DNA of 64,000 bases from Celoporthe dispersa. Its lineage: Eukaryota > Ascomycota > Sordariomycetes > Diaporthales > Cryphonectriaceae. Numbering within the stretch: the first letter of the stretch is position 1; each line of letters begins with the position of its first letter. Positions 36,130 to 48,357 of the stretch are shown piece after piece. The DNA is taken from contig WAID01000005.1 in assembly GCA_016584495.1 (NCBI GenBank), positions 1,562,501-1,626,500 on the forward strand. The letters run 5' to 3'. Under the pieces are notes generated by a model that was not told the origin of the DNA, did not search any database, and saw only the letters and a program-made list of their open reading frames with translations. The position numbers were made by a program, and so were the translations under genes.

Positions 36130-37231
36130 TCTGGACGGCAACGCTCCGGCGGGACTCGAATGACGACGACAGCTTAGAGGGTCGTTGGTGTGGAGGAGGC
36201 GGGGCGCACGAGATGGCGAGACGGCGTTGATTCGAGGTCCTGGACCTGCAAGAAGGGAGGCTGGAGAGGACAGCTGCGAGGTGAGGCAGTTCGTGCACGG
36301 AGGTAGCTCTAGACGATACCGTGTCGGGCGGCGGAAAAGAACGGGGAGAGGTTGGCGTCAGGGTCGGATGGACGGATGAGAGGAATTACCGTATACAATA
36401 TGAACTTAGGAGGGTGAGAATGGGTAATGGCAGGCGGAGCAAAATCCAAAACTGGGTCTGAGGCAGAAAATGTCTCTTTTGCCCAAAGGTATCGTGGTGC
36501 TCTACCGGATTGGCGAAGGAGGAATAAATAGAAACTTGCAGCCAATCCTTGTCTAGTCGGCGACGCAATGTACCAAATCCTGTCAGCGCGCTGCAGATGT
36601 CGTGCAGGTCTGAGTCTGAGTCCCGAGGTCTTGCTTAGTCGCTTCCAAGGCTGCTGGAAGTGGCCCCCAGATCTGCTGCCGGAAGCGACAGGCAGGGTTT
36701 TGGCGGGTGAGCCTCTGTGAGATCTGCCTGTGGTACCTCCCTACGACCATTGGCCCTCTGACCTCACAATTGAGACTGCGGCCAGCTGTTAGCAGCAGGA
36801 GGCTAGATCACGGCTGGCCCGCGCCCCCCTGCCCTGCCGAAAGGTACCGCCCAATCAGAGATTGATCCGTCTCTAATTACCAAGCCATGCAGGCCTGTCT
36901 GCACTGAGGCCTCGCAATTGAGGCATCTAATCTGCATCCCTACGGCCAAGGCCCATCAGAACCTCAATTGACGTCTTTGCCCGGGAGCTCTTTCTGGCGC
37001 GGCCATTGAGAACCCACCACGACCACCCGCCGCCCTCCATCGACACGCACTGCACCGCGTCCTCGCTGCCGACGTATCAACCCCTCTCGACCACCCCCGC
37101 CCATGCCGAGTTGAATCGGTAGCCCCACAGGCTAGACGTATCCCACGAGCGCCGCGACCTTCCCGGCCCGGGCTCAAGACTTTACGAGCTCGTCTTGGGG
37201 TCTCTACAACAACCATCACAGCCTGCCCGTC
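36130..37231. other. Intergenic, divergent promoter of KGD2 and the LYR subunit gene
   Basis: 1.1 kb between two divergently transcribed mitochondrial-protein genes (KGD2 minus, complex I subunit plus). Long open frames here on the minus strand are low-complexity Arg/Pro/Ser shadows of GC-rich DNA. The shared location could allow co-regulation, but I see no specific operator. Confidence 0.5.
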
Positions 37232-37825
37232 ATGTCGTCTCGGCAAGCTGCCCTGTGAGCACCTCCACCCACCGTCCCGCCCGCCGTTTCCCCCTCCACT
37301 GTCGCTGACGGATGGCCGACTGACCTCTTGGTCTAGCTCACTATACCGGCGCTCGCTGAAGCTGGCCCTCGACTGGGCCGTGCACCGGCATCTCTGGCGC
37401 GGCCAAGCCATCTACATAAGATCGCTCTTCGAGGCCAACCGAGGCATCACCGACCCCAGGCAGCAGAGGGTATGATCCCTCCCCCGAAGACGTTCCCGAG
37501 CTGTGCGGGATGGAACGCGTCGCGGCAGGAAGCTGACCACCGGACTGCTGCAGGCGTTACTCAAGGAGACCGAGAAGCTGCTGGACACCTGGAAACATCC
37601 CGATCCTTATTGCCACCCAACGGCGCCAGGAGGTATGCTTGTTCTCGGTCACAATGCGCTTGGGACCGCTGAACGCCAGCTTAACATCTTCTCACTGTAC
37701 AGGTTCCAAATACGAGAGAAACCTACCGTCTCCAGTTGTTGGTGGTATGTCCAGCCTCCACTCTTGTTTGCACAAGTGTCCCCAAGACTGACCATCGTGC
37801 AGAACCTCCGCGTCTCAAATTCTAG
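37232..37825 (+). CDS. Complex I LYR-family subunit (NDUFB9/B22-like)
   Basis: A 99-residue accessory subunit of mitochondrial NADH:ubiquinone oxidoreductase. Five exons (37232-37254, 37337-37469, 37554-37632, 37703-37744 and 37803-37825) join in frame. The protein begins MSSRQAALSLYRRSLKLA with the LYR motif at residues 10-12, then a helix with WRGQAIYIRSLFEANRGI, then KETEKLLDTWKHPDPYCHPT and GGSKYERNLPSP. This order and length match the B22/NDUFB9 family, whose LYR helix contacts acyl carrier protein. It lies divergent to KGD2, another mitochondrial respiratory enzyme. None of the parts is larger than 133 nt, so simple ORF callers would miss it. Confidence 0.88.
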
Positions 37826-38599
37826 ACATAAGCATGGCAATCGGGCGTGGGATTTGTACATAGAGATGGACATCGAGATTGGAACGCGAGCAAAACTAGA
37901 ACGGAAAAAAAAAACAAAAGAAAAAGACATTACATCACACGAGCAGCCTTATCTCCTCCGGAGCTATTGTGACGAGAGACACCTGTCACGACCAGAAGTG
38001 CCGCAGTGGCCCACAGACACCCTCCTGCCACCCGCCTCCCCGACACAAACTTCTTGATACATCCCTTGTTGCCGTACAGGGCCTGTTGCCACAAAGGTTG
38101 TGAGCGCAAAGAGCCGTCTGGGCCATGCTTTCCATTGGAGGGATGGGCTTCTCTCGTCACATGCACGGCCGGGCATGTATTGAATGCGATAGGCGGAGGT
38201 GCTCGAAGGACAGCCTACGACCTGCACCCACAGCCGAGCTAGAGAGCTACGAGGACGGGTCGCGACTCCGATTGGAACGTGTTGTTGCAGTCGTAGCTGA
38301 TGGCCACCAGTCCTGCGTCTTGAGACGCGTCGAGGTCTCATTTTTCATTCCGAAAATTTGCTGAACATTCCAGAACAATGGTGGACGGTGCACGCAAATC
38401 GCAGGAGAAAAACGTCAAGTGTTGTTCAAGTGGTATTCATTTCATGACCATGACCTTGGGGAATTAATTTACAACCCAAACGTGCGAAAAACACAACCCT
38501 AAAGTGACCCTGTAACCGTGACCCCGATGTCATGAACAACCCAAACGTGCCGGCCGAAAAACAAAAGCAACCCCGCAAACACCCCGCATGTAAGGTAAT
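37826..38599. other. Intergenic, convergent 3' ends
   Basis: Downstream region of the LYR subunit (plus) and H2A (minus). No supported gene or RNA. Confidence 0.6.
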
Positions 38600-39186
38600 T
38601 TACAGCTCCTGGCTCGCGTTCTTGGCACCCTTGATAGTCTTCTTGGGCAGGAGGTCTGAGACGTATGTTAGCACACAATGGTTTGGAGTGGTGCCATGGG
38701 GTGTTGGAGATGCAAAACATACTCTGGTGGATGTTGGGGAGCACACCACCCTGGGCGATGGTGACGTGACCCAGCAGCTTGTTCAGCTCCTCATCGTTGC
38801 GGATGGCGAGCTGCAGGTGACGGGGGATAATGCGGGTCTTCTTGTTGTCACGGGCGGCGTTGCCAGCCAGCTCGAGAATCTCAGCAGCGAGGTACTCGAG
38901 GACGGCGGCCAGGTAGACGGGGGCACCGGCACCGACACGCTGGGCGTAGTTGCCCTTGCGGAGCAGACGGTGAACACGACCGACAGGGAACGCCAGACCG
39001 GCCTTGGAGGAACGACTGTACAGGTCTGGTGTTAGTGGATCACGATCATGAGAGTTGATGATGATTGAAGATGGAAGGACGCAGACGCGGGAAGAGACGC
39101 GCCGCAGGAGAAGGTAAAAGGTGGAGTACTCACGATTGCGCGCTCTTGGAGCCGCTGGCCTTGCCGCCGGACTTGCCACCAGTCAT
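38600..39186 (-). CDS. Histone H2A
   Basis: Core histone H2A, 133 residues, a nucleosome component. Exons are 39134-39186, 38723-39015 and 38600-38655; the introns are 39016-39133 and 38656-38722. The N-tail is [18 protein letters not shown]. The fold reads [20 protein letters not shown], the acidic-patch helix [19 protein letters not shown], then [17 protein letters not shown]. The C-terminus is ASQEL, the SQ site phosphorylated after DNA breaks in fungi, which therefore use canonical H2A in the role of animal H2AX. It pairs divergently with H2B at 39,807 across a 620-bp shared promoter. The reading frame is clean. Confidence 0.97.
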
Positions 39187-39806
39187 TTTGAATGTGGGTT
39201 GGGTTGGAAAAGTAAAAAATGTAGATGATCAGAGACGTAAACGTCTTACTGTTGATGCAAGAATGCAGAAGGTGGTTGGTGGCGACGAAGATAGTTGTTG
39301 TAAGAGTGTTGTGGGATGGTTCAGTAAAAGGGCAGGCCGTACTTGGTGGGGGGGGAGAGTGCAAGTTAAGTAGTTTCGCGCCTCAATAGCGCATCACAGA
39401 TCACCGGGTAGCGAGTTTGAGCTATTCCGAAAGCAGTAGCCGTGAATCTAGTAACTTACCTCGTTCTTTCTCCCAAATAGAAATTTTTGGGTGAGAAAGA
39501 CCCACTATTCTGGCTAATTTCACAGCAAATTTCGCAAGAGCCACCTGTGCCATTACCCCAGCTCGCTTAGTGCGCCTTCCTCCACTGGATCACAATCACA
39601 CCCGCAATCAGTAGCGGCACTCAACTCCAATCGCGTCCAGCTACAAAAACTTGGCCTTCCCCCCCAAATCTCTCCCACCTTTCCCATCCACACTCTGTCC
39701 AACCCATCAACAACCAACGTCAACCGCTTTTTTTCTCAACAGCAGCCAGTCACCGTTTCATCTTTGAACAACTTGATACCTCATTTCTCTTCCCACAACA
39801 TCCAAA
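39187..39806. promoter_or_regulatory. Shared divergent histone H2A-H2B promoter
   Basis: The 620-bp gap between the two histone starts must drive both genes and probably keeps their expression balanced through S phase. It contains an imperfect inverted repeat at 39465-39500 (TCTTTCTCCCAAA against TTTGGGTGAGAAAGA, one base bulged) near its middle, plus CT-rich leader sequence before each ATG. I recognise no named histone element. Confidence 0.7.
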
Positions 39807-40495
<689 letters not shown>

Positions 40496-40967
40496 GTGGT
40501 GTTGGGCTGCGTCTTTCCTTTTTTTGTCTTTAGGCACGGAGCGAGCCTTGGCACTTGGTCCATGATGAGATATACCAAGGCCCAATGATTCTCGGGTGTC
40601 TTAATGCGTCACGGATGGTTTGCTTTTCGGGCAATGCTTTTAGGGTTTCCGGGGTTTGGCGGGTGTACAATATTTGACTTCAGAATAGGGTTTCGGAAGC
40701 AATGACATCGTGCATATGATCAACAACCATCTTTTTTTTCCTCCCTTGCAGATCTAGGTGACGTTTTGCGCTGTAACGAATTTAGTATGTTGTATAGCGC
40801 GCCACGTCCGCCGTCCTGCTTCTGAATCTTCCGCAGAGACCGGAATGCATAACATTTTGGAAACACGGAGCTGAGTACGGATAATCTCCGTGGTGCCTAA
40901 AGCTAATCACAACAACACCAGAACACCCCCACCCCCGCCCCCCGGGGTTGACGACTGCAAGACTTCA
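40496..40967. other. Intergenic, convergent 3' ends
   Basis: Downstream region of H2B (plus) and the SQS1-like gene (minus). No supported gene. Confidence 0.6.
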
Positions 40968-43131
40968 TTATCCCAAGCCTGCCTTGCTCCGCTTGACGAC
41001 ATGAGCCACCGGCTGCAGGATGCCCTTGTTATCTGTAGCTCCGAGGGCCATTCCCGTAGACCAGCCCATCTTCTCCAGCATGTTGCGGCCTTTGTTACTT
41101 TGACCCAGCTCCGGTGCGGACCCTCCCACCACCTCTCCTTCTCGGTAGGAGAAAGCCGCGTGGTTAATGCCACGGCGGCCACCAGGACCGCCTGCGCCTC
41201 CGCCCCTCGGAGGTCCCTGTGTACGCTGCACATCCATGCGGTGGAAATAGGAACGCCCGCGCCGGGCGAAGACCTCTTCAAAGGATACGTGCTGATACCT
41301 GACCGTCCGACCCGTGCGGTGCAAGACTGGTCGCCTCTGGTCGCCTTGACCGACGGACTTGGACTTGATGTTGAACTTGAGGGCCAACGTGTGCACAGTC
41401 TTGCGCGCGTTGGAGTCCATGGGAGTCAAGGTAAGGCTGGATGGGCGTATATATTGTCAGCTTCTGGCGTCATGGAACAAGGCCCTACCTACCTAAAAAT
41501 TGAAAAAAAAAAAAAGGGGGGGGAGGGTGGTTTCAGAACTCACAGCTGTTGGTCTCCGAGGAGGAAGCTCCTCATCTCCTCCTTGATCTGGTCGATCGTC
41601 ATGCCGGTGGGATACTTTAGACGTAGGTCATCTGGATCGACATTCTTGCCCAGAAGACCCTGAGCACGTAAGTCCTCGCGAGCCTCCTTCCGCTCCTTCT
41701 TGCGGAGTCGGTCTTTCTGCCACGTCGCCTCCAGCGTCGCCGCCATCTCAGGATCCAGATGATCAAAGTTCGGCTGGCCGCGCTTGCTCTTAGGCATGCG
41801 CGGCAGGTTGTGTCGGCCCCAGTCTGTCAGATCCAGCTCATCGAAGACGTCGGCGACAACGCTCGCGCTGGGTATGTGGCTGCGGGTGTTCTCCTTACCC
41901 TTGGCTGGATTTGCAGCGGACTTACCACCCCGGCTGCGCGCAGCTCCTCGATTGCTCGACGATGATAGGACATCGAAGCCCTCGCCGGAGAAGAGGACCA
42001 GCTCGTCATCGTCCAGGCCGAGCTCCTCCTGCTTGGCCAGCAGCCGAGCGAGGGTTTCGTCGTCCATGAATTCTGCATCGGAATATACATCGCCGTCCAC
42101 CTTGGGCAGCTCGGGGTCCCGAAAAGCAACATCCTCCCCGTCGTCTTGACCTTCATCCTTGTCCTCGAGTGCAGTGGAACCATCGCTATTGGACTCATCT
42201 TCTGCAGTCACGAAGTCACCATCAGGTCCACCAAGGTCGCGGGTGCTGGAGAAAGTTTGGTATGTGAACCGATTGCCACGAATGCCGTCCTCATTATCGC
42301 CCTCATCATCGTCCTCATCATCATCCTGGGCCATGTTGGCGATGTAATCTGCAACCAGGTCGTCGTCGTCGTCGTGCCCACGTAGCTGCCAGGGCGGCGG
42401 GGAGGGTGGAGATGGTCTGCGTGGACCACCTCCCTGATCAGTGGATTTCAGAGAGATGCGCTGCATGGTCTTTTCGACAGTCTGAACCTGGATTGTCATC
42501 TTGTCGACAGCTGCTGGTTGAGGCGCGCGCTGTTGGACGCCCTTCCTTCCCCCTGAAAAGAACGACTTCCTCACTTGAGTCGCTGGCTGCGCCGGGCGAG
42601 TCGGGGCTAGGGCTTCGGATGTGGACGTGTTGACGGTCATGACGGGTAAGGGTGTTGTCACCAGTCGTGTCAATGAAAAAGGGAGCATCCTCTTCCTGCT
42701 CCTCCTCCTCCTCCTCCTTGTCGTCGTCGTCGTCGTCGTCGTTGGTAGGGTCCTCGACAGCGCCATCCAGACCGCTGGCATGCTCGTGGCCGCTTAGGCT
42801 GGCACAGAGGCCCTCCAGATCCTTCAGAGGCTCGACGACGCCAGCGCTCACAAAGGTGACAGGAAAGCCGCGTAGCTTTCCGGCCGCGTCCGAGCCTGTA
42901 TGATTGTGAGACGTGTTTCGAGCCTCGTCGGCCATGGAAAAGCCTGAGATCTCAAGTCAGCGCGTGCCTGCACCTAGATGTTCCATCGGTGAGCTGACCA
43001 TGGTTCGCAGCGCCCCGGGGCAGGAAGTGCGATGCGACGTTCTGGTTGTACTGGTTTGAAGAAGCAGTGCCATTCGCAGTAGAACGGTAGCGAGCAGCCT
43101 TGGCTGCCCGGCCTTGTTTGTTCCTTGCCAT
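40968..43131 (-). CDS. SQS1-like protein with R3H and G-patch domains
   Basis: A likely activator of the DEAH helicase Prp43 in splicing and ribosome biogenesis, nuclear. Exons are 42999-43131, 41544-42943 and 40968-41436. The N-terminus is basic (MARNKQGRAAKAARYRSTAN). Acidic runs (DDDDDDDKEEEEEEQEED) follow, then SSEEVVLFRGK. The R3H domain lies at the exon 2-3 junction, where LTPMDSNARKTVHTLALKFN continues into GQGDQRRPVLHRTGR. The G-patch is GRNMLEKMGWSTGMALGA near the C-terminus. The exon 2 frame slips once between 42,520 and 42,556, at a GCGCGCGC stretch, probably an assembly indel. Acidic middle, R3H and C-terminal G-patch is the order of fungal SQS1. Confidence 0.85.
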
Positions 43132-44690
43132 GATCACGACTCCATGAGGCGGTAGCGGACTGTGGACCCCTAGTCAGTTGCAAGAGTCGTTGGGCGAAGA
43201 AAACCTCGACCGGTCGGCTGTGCGTTAAGCCTGAGTCGGGGTGACTGCTTTGAGCACTGACTAACTTACTGTAGTGAATATGGAAGGCGTCGATGATGTC
43301 GCTCTCGCCCCTGCAGGGTCCGGGATACAACGGTGGTGGGCTTAGTATGGAGGGTCCTCTCCTGCCGGATCTTCAAAGAGCTCCTACGCGTTTGCCTGGA
43401 ATGCCTCTACACGCTATGTACCAGAGTAGTTTAGCGCACTCCTCTCGTGATGAGCGCAGAAGACATGACACAGGGACAAAGACAAAGAAGGTCTACATAT
43501 ATACTAGCTGCAGCGTTTCTGTGATTATTGATATTGATGTGCATCTAGATCATCTTCTTACCATGGACAACAGATCTTTGTACTAAGGATCCGGTATCAT
43601 GGACCATTTCTTCTGATACATGGCAAATCTTTGAATACTCTTGTTTCAGTGTGCACATGCTGTCGTTCTGGAAGTGGGTATCATGTAGATACTGCTCTTC
43701 CAATATAAGATCTGAAGAATTCATTTTTAACCTTGTGGCTTTCCCATTTAGACTCCTTGATCTCTTGAGTATATCAGGACTTGTGACATGCCGAGTATTT
43801 GATGACGAGAAGCTACATGGCACAGGTCAGTCTGTGTCGCAGTGCTCTGGTAGGTACTGTACAATTTGCCTTGAGGTTGGGGCCGCCCCTGTGGGTGGAG
43901 GGGGTGGTTGGGGGAGGCTCACTAACAGGTGGCGGGCAGGAGCCAGCTGAGCCTGAGGGGTTGTGTGCTGGGTGGCGCCTGGACACGCCGGGTGACATAT
44001 GCTGCTGTTCAAAGCGTGTACCACTCCCTACTACTTACACAGCTCGAGTACATACTACTGCTTAAATAGTACGATTACATTGTAGTATGGTCCGTCCTCC
44101 TGATAGATAACGATATGGTCCGTCACCGTCATCCTCCTCTCCGAGCATTCACCACTCCGCCTACCCGTCCGTCTTGCCTTCGCATCCTCGCCCTCCAGCC
44201 ATCATTCGTTACACGTGTTTATTCCTTAGCCCATCGGAGGAAGGCTATTCCTGCCCGCGTCGACAGCCTACAATCCAGCCTGAAGACTACATAGCCTCGA
44301 ATGTGCGGGCCGCCCTCGCTCTCTGCTGATCCATGCTTGTGCCGTGAGGGCACGTAGCTTGTGATCTAGGCTGGCGCTTCCCCCCTCCAGCCCTCCCCCC
44401 CCCTCTTCTTCCTCCGCCCTGCCTCCCAGCGATCGCCAGCCTTTTTCCGTCCGTGCTGTCAGCTCTGAGCCCGCCGGAGCAACTCGGCATCTGTGGCTTC
44501 CAGGACCATCCTCTTGTCTGCTCGGATGCGCGAGACCCTCGCCGGTTGCCTGCTCCCCAACCCTGCCCAGCACGAGCTCAGCCTGGTGTGCAGACGGGCC
44601 CTGCGGCCGACCTTGACGCTCCTCGTCTTCTGACGCCCCCCTTCAGTCTCTTCTGCCCCCTCCCCGTCATCTTGCCATCTCGGCTACGAC
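43132..44690. other. Intergenic, divergent promoters of the SQS1-like gene and ATG4
   Basis: 1.56 kb with no supported gene. The last 500 bp before ATG4 are C/T-rich on the plus strand, typical of a fungal 5' leader. Open frames here are low-complexity. Confidence 0.55.
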
Positions 44691-46318
44691 ATGGCCGACA
44701 TGTCCCAGAGAACGCAGCAGGCTGTCGACACGGCCATGGCCGGTGCCGCCGAGATGGGCCGTTACGGCCGCCGCCTCCTCAACATGCTCTGGGACCCGGA
44801 GCCTACCAACGACCGCTCTCTTAACAGGCCCGTATGGTGTCTAGGCTGCTCATACGCCAACGAACCTACTACCGTGGACCGTCCCGACCAGGACGCTTCA
44901 GCTACCGTCCGTGCCACTCCTCCGACCACCCTCTCCACCACGACAACCCTACCGCACCCTCTGAGAGCTGTTCCTACCACCCCTCCCCCCGAGTCCTCAT
45001 CAAGCAGCTTCTCGTCGTCCCTGGCATATGACGAGCTTCTGGAGGATGCTGGCTGGCCCCCGCCTTCCTTGATGACTTCGAGTCCCGCGTCTGGATGACC
45101 TACCGCTCCGAATTCGAGCCGATTTCCAAGTCCGATGATCCGCGGGCGTCGGCCGCCCTCTCGTTCGCAATGCGGCTGAGGACCCTTGCCGACCAAGGAG
45201 GGTTCTCGTCTGATACTGGCTGGGGCTGCATGATACGTTCTGGTCAGAGTCTCTTGGCCAACACCCTTGTGATATGCCAGCTTGGTCGTGGTATGTCATT
45301 CTCCCTACCCCTCTACCACTTCTAGATGGGTTTACTTGGCATTTGCTGATGATACTCGTGCTGTTAGATTGGCGCCGAGGCAAGGCCGCTCGACAAGAAC
45401 GGGAGATTCTTGCCCGATTCGCAGACGATCCTCAAGCTCCCTATTCTATACACAATTTTGTGAGGCACGGTGCGGTGGCGTGCGGCAAGTTTCCAGGAGA
45501 GTGGTTCGGTCCTTCGGCAACAGCCCGGTGTATACAGTGAGTCCCGCTGCCATACCATGAGGTTGCTCTGCTCCATGGTACTGATACTTGTGTAGAGCTC
45601 TAGCCAATTCAAACGAGTCATCGCTGCGCGTCTACTCGACCGGAGATCTTCCTGATGTGTACGAAGACAGCTTCATGGCCGTTGCCAAACCGGACGGCGA
45701 GACTTTCCATCCGACACTGATACTTGTGGGCACACGGCTGGGGATTGACAAGATCAATCAGGTCTATTGGGAGGCTCTGACCGCTACGCTGCAGATGCCA
45801 CAGTCTGTGGGAATAGCTGGGTGGGTGCTTATCTATCCTTTTGTCTTCCCTTCCTCCCCAGGCAAGTTCTTGACGTATCCTTTACTAATAAGACCGATTT
45901 TGATTGATGCAGTGGCCGCCCGTCAGCCTCACATTACTTCATCGGCGCGCAACGCTCGGGAGATGCCTACGAGCCGGGTTCCTACCTCTTTTACCTCGAT
46001 CCACACTGCACACGCCCTGCGCTACCGTTCCATGAGGACGTAGATCAGTACACGGGCGATGACATCAACACGTGCCACACGCGACGGTTGCGCCGACTAC
46101 ACGTGCGCGACATGGACCCCAGCATGCTGATCGGGTTCCTCATCAAAGACGAGGATGACTGGGACATGTGGAAGGACTCTGTGAAATATGTACAAGGCAA
46201 GACCATCATCAACGTCGCCGACCATGATCCGGCACGCGGCATGCCTGCTGAGAGGGAAGCGGCCATTGATGAGGTTGAGACGCTCAGCGATGACGAAGAC
46301 ACGGTGCTGGACGATTGA
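44691..46318 (+). CDS. ATG4: Cysteine protease ATG4
   Basis: Autophagy protease that trims the C-terminus of Atg8 and later releases it from phosphatidylethanolamine, in the cytosol. Exons are 44691-45290, 45368-45536, 45596-45820 and 45913-46318, joined by clean GT..AG introns. Landmarks are PVWCLGCSY, then [20 protein letters not shown] with the catalytic Cys, [35 protein letters not shown], and [14 protein letters not shown] with the Asp-His pair. The acidic C-terminus ends [10 protein letters not shown]. In exon 1 the frame slips at the C5 run 45057-45061 (GW-P-P before [15 protein letters not shown]). One extra C restores the family reading, so this is a probable assembly deletion. Confidence 0.93.
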
Positions 46319-46539
46319 GATTGTGGGTTTTTTTTTGGCTCTTCGATTTGTTGGGATGTCATGGTGGCGCACATCGATGCATAGGCGTTTGGTAAGTTTT
46401 GTGTAAGTCAATTTGGGTCTTGAGGCGTGGTGAGGCGAGGCGTTCCTGGCGGCGGAGGTGGTGCAAATAGCTGGAGCACAATACTGCTTATAGGGCCGCA
46501 CCCTCATACCTCCGGTGGGCACTGCGAGGACGGTGGTGA
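46319..46539. other. Intergenic, convergent 3' ends
   Basis: 220 bp between the ATG4 stop and the JJJ1-like stop. T-rich stretch at 46327-46336. Confidence 0.6.
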
Positions 46540-48357
46540 TTACCTCACGCTGAGGGTGGCACCTCTGCGCTCTTGGAGCCGTCTTTGACGATGGCTGCCT
46601 GTAAAGGCCGCCGGTATCAAGACATTGGAAATCATCTCTTGGGCTTCTTGCTTTTTTTTGCCGGTCTGCCTCGCAGGCTGTAGTAATTGCGCGGTCGACT
46701 TCAGCTGCGCGTGGTCCTCGTCCTTGATGTGCTTGAAGAGCTGTGTCCGGGAACCAAAAGCTTGATCGCAGACGTTGCACTTGTTCTGCGACATCAGGTC
46801 AGTATCTAGCCGCCGCGGATCAGTTCCACGTAGATGCCAGCACGTACTGTGTCCTCCTGGGCCTGAGCGGCCTTTTTGGCCCTCTTCGCCTTTGCCTTGC
46901 CAACTTTCCTTGGCGCAGCATGCCCATCGTCTCCTAGCGTTGCTTCTGTCATTTTCGACACCAGCTCGCTCTCCGCCGGACCCTCCCCTTCGTCCTGGGA
47001 GGAATTCGCTCGGAGGTCGGAGGCGAAGCGGCCCTCGACGACATCCCTCGGGGCATACTCATCGTCAAGTGTGTCCTCTGAAGATGCTCCTGCGGTTTCG
47101 TCTTCCTCGTCGGAGAGCCTGTCGGCTTCCCTCGGTGGTGGTGGTGGTTGGGGGCCGGGTCTGCCTCCTCGTCTTCTCGGACCTCGTCTATGGCAGGGGG
47201 AGTCTGGACGGCCAGCCGGCTGGTGTGCAGCCTCGGTAGGCTGTTCTTCTGTCTCTAGATCTAGATCGTGGCCCTCCTTTTTCATCTGTCTGCGCAGCTG
47301 TTGGACGGCCTTGACGTGCTTCTTGCTCTTCTCATGCGTCTCGTACTGCTTCTCGCTCTTGAAGATCTTGTTACAGACGACACACTCAAACTCCTCGACC
47401 TCGCTCTCCTCGCTGCTCGTCGCGAACTCATCGTTGTGCTCTGCCTCCTCACCGCCCCTCGACTGCGCCCAGTCTGCTACCACGAACTCCTTGTCCCGCA
47501 TCTTCTCCTGGTTGGCAGCGCGCGCGGGCGGCCTGTGTGGCGGCGCTATCGCGCAGGACCTTCTGGCGCTCGGCCTCGGACTGCGTGTTGGGGATGTACC
47601 TCGGATCTCGCTTCTTGACGAAGGCGACCAGGGACCGCACGGCGTCGTTGAAGTCGCGGACCGCGTCGTCGCGCATCTTCTTGTTCTCCTTCTCCATGGC
47701 CCTCCGCACGCGGCGGTCGGGGGCGTCGGACAGCCGCCACTTGTCCCTCCAGCTAAAGGACTTTTTAGTCGAGAAGTTTGACCACGCGGCATAGAAGGGC
47801 CTGGCGACAGAGTCGTGGTCGTCGCCGGCAGAGCCGAACGGCGGGTACTCGATGCGATCCTGGCCATCCCACTCGCAGGCTGCGGTCTCCTCGGTGGCGA
47901 GCTGGCCAAAGGTGATGTCGAGGATGCCGAAGAAGCCCGTGGGGCTGTCGTCGAAGGGGACGCGGGAGTTGAAGCGGCCGATGAGGCTCATGATCTCGTC
48001 CGTCGTGGTGAGACGGACGTTGTAGTGGGTCTGGGGCCCGCCGTCGTCGTCATGGTCGGCGTCGCCGCGGAGTATGGCGTCGCGGTGGGAGTCGTACCAG
48101 GCGCGCTCCTGGGGGTCGGCGAGGACCTCGTAGGCGGTCTGGACTTCGGCAAACTTCCTGGTGGCGTTCTCCTCGTCATTGTAGTTGCGGTCGGGGTGCA
48201 GCTCGAGGGCCTTCTTCTTGTAGGCCTTCCGGATCTCTGCGTCCTCGGCATCGCGATCGACACCCAGGACCTCGTAGTAGCAAGTCTTGCGGGACAAGAG
48301 GGCGGGGTCATCGGCGGTGGTGCCGGCGCCTTCTTGGGAAGACTGCTGGGCACCCAT
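46540..48357 (-). CDS. JJJ1-like DnaJ protein with C2H2 zinc fingers
   Basis: A J-domain co-chaperone, by family similarity a cytosolic late 60S biogenesis factor that stimulates Hsp70 to release Arx1. Exons are 46848-48357 and 46540-46785 (intron GTACGT..CAG). The J domain is at residues 30-105: [20 protein letters not shown], then the HPD motif in [13 protein letters not shown] conserved middle follows ([20 protein letters not shown], then [11 protein letters not shown]). The first zinc finger is [20 protein letters not shown] with KSKKH, and the second, [20 protein letters not shown], is in exon 2. The frame slips at the GC repeat 47518-47528 just before [16 protein letters not shown] second, self-cancelling pair of slips between 47,100 and 47,235 is possible. 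The last 30 residues look unlike the family. Confidence 0.87.

Noticed and set aside
36956..37411. 151-residue minus-strand ORF over the LYR subunit gene
   Set aside because: It is an Arg/Ser/Gly-rich shadow frame antisense to a recognised gene.
46876..47781. 301-residue plus-strand ORF
   Set aside because: It is antisense to the JJJ1-like gene, rich in Ser and Leu, with no recognisable domain.
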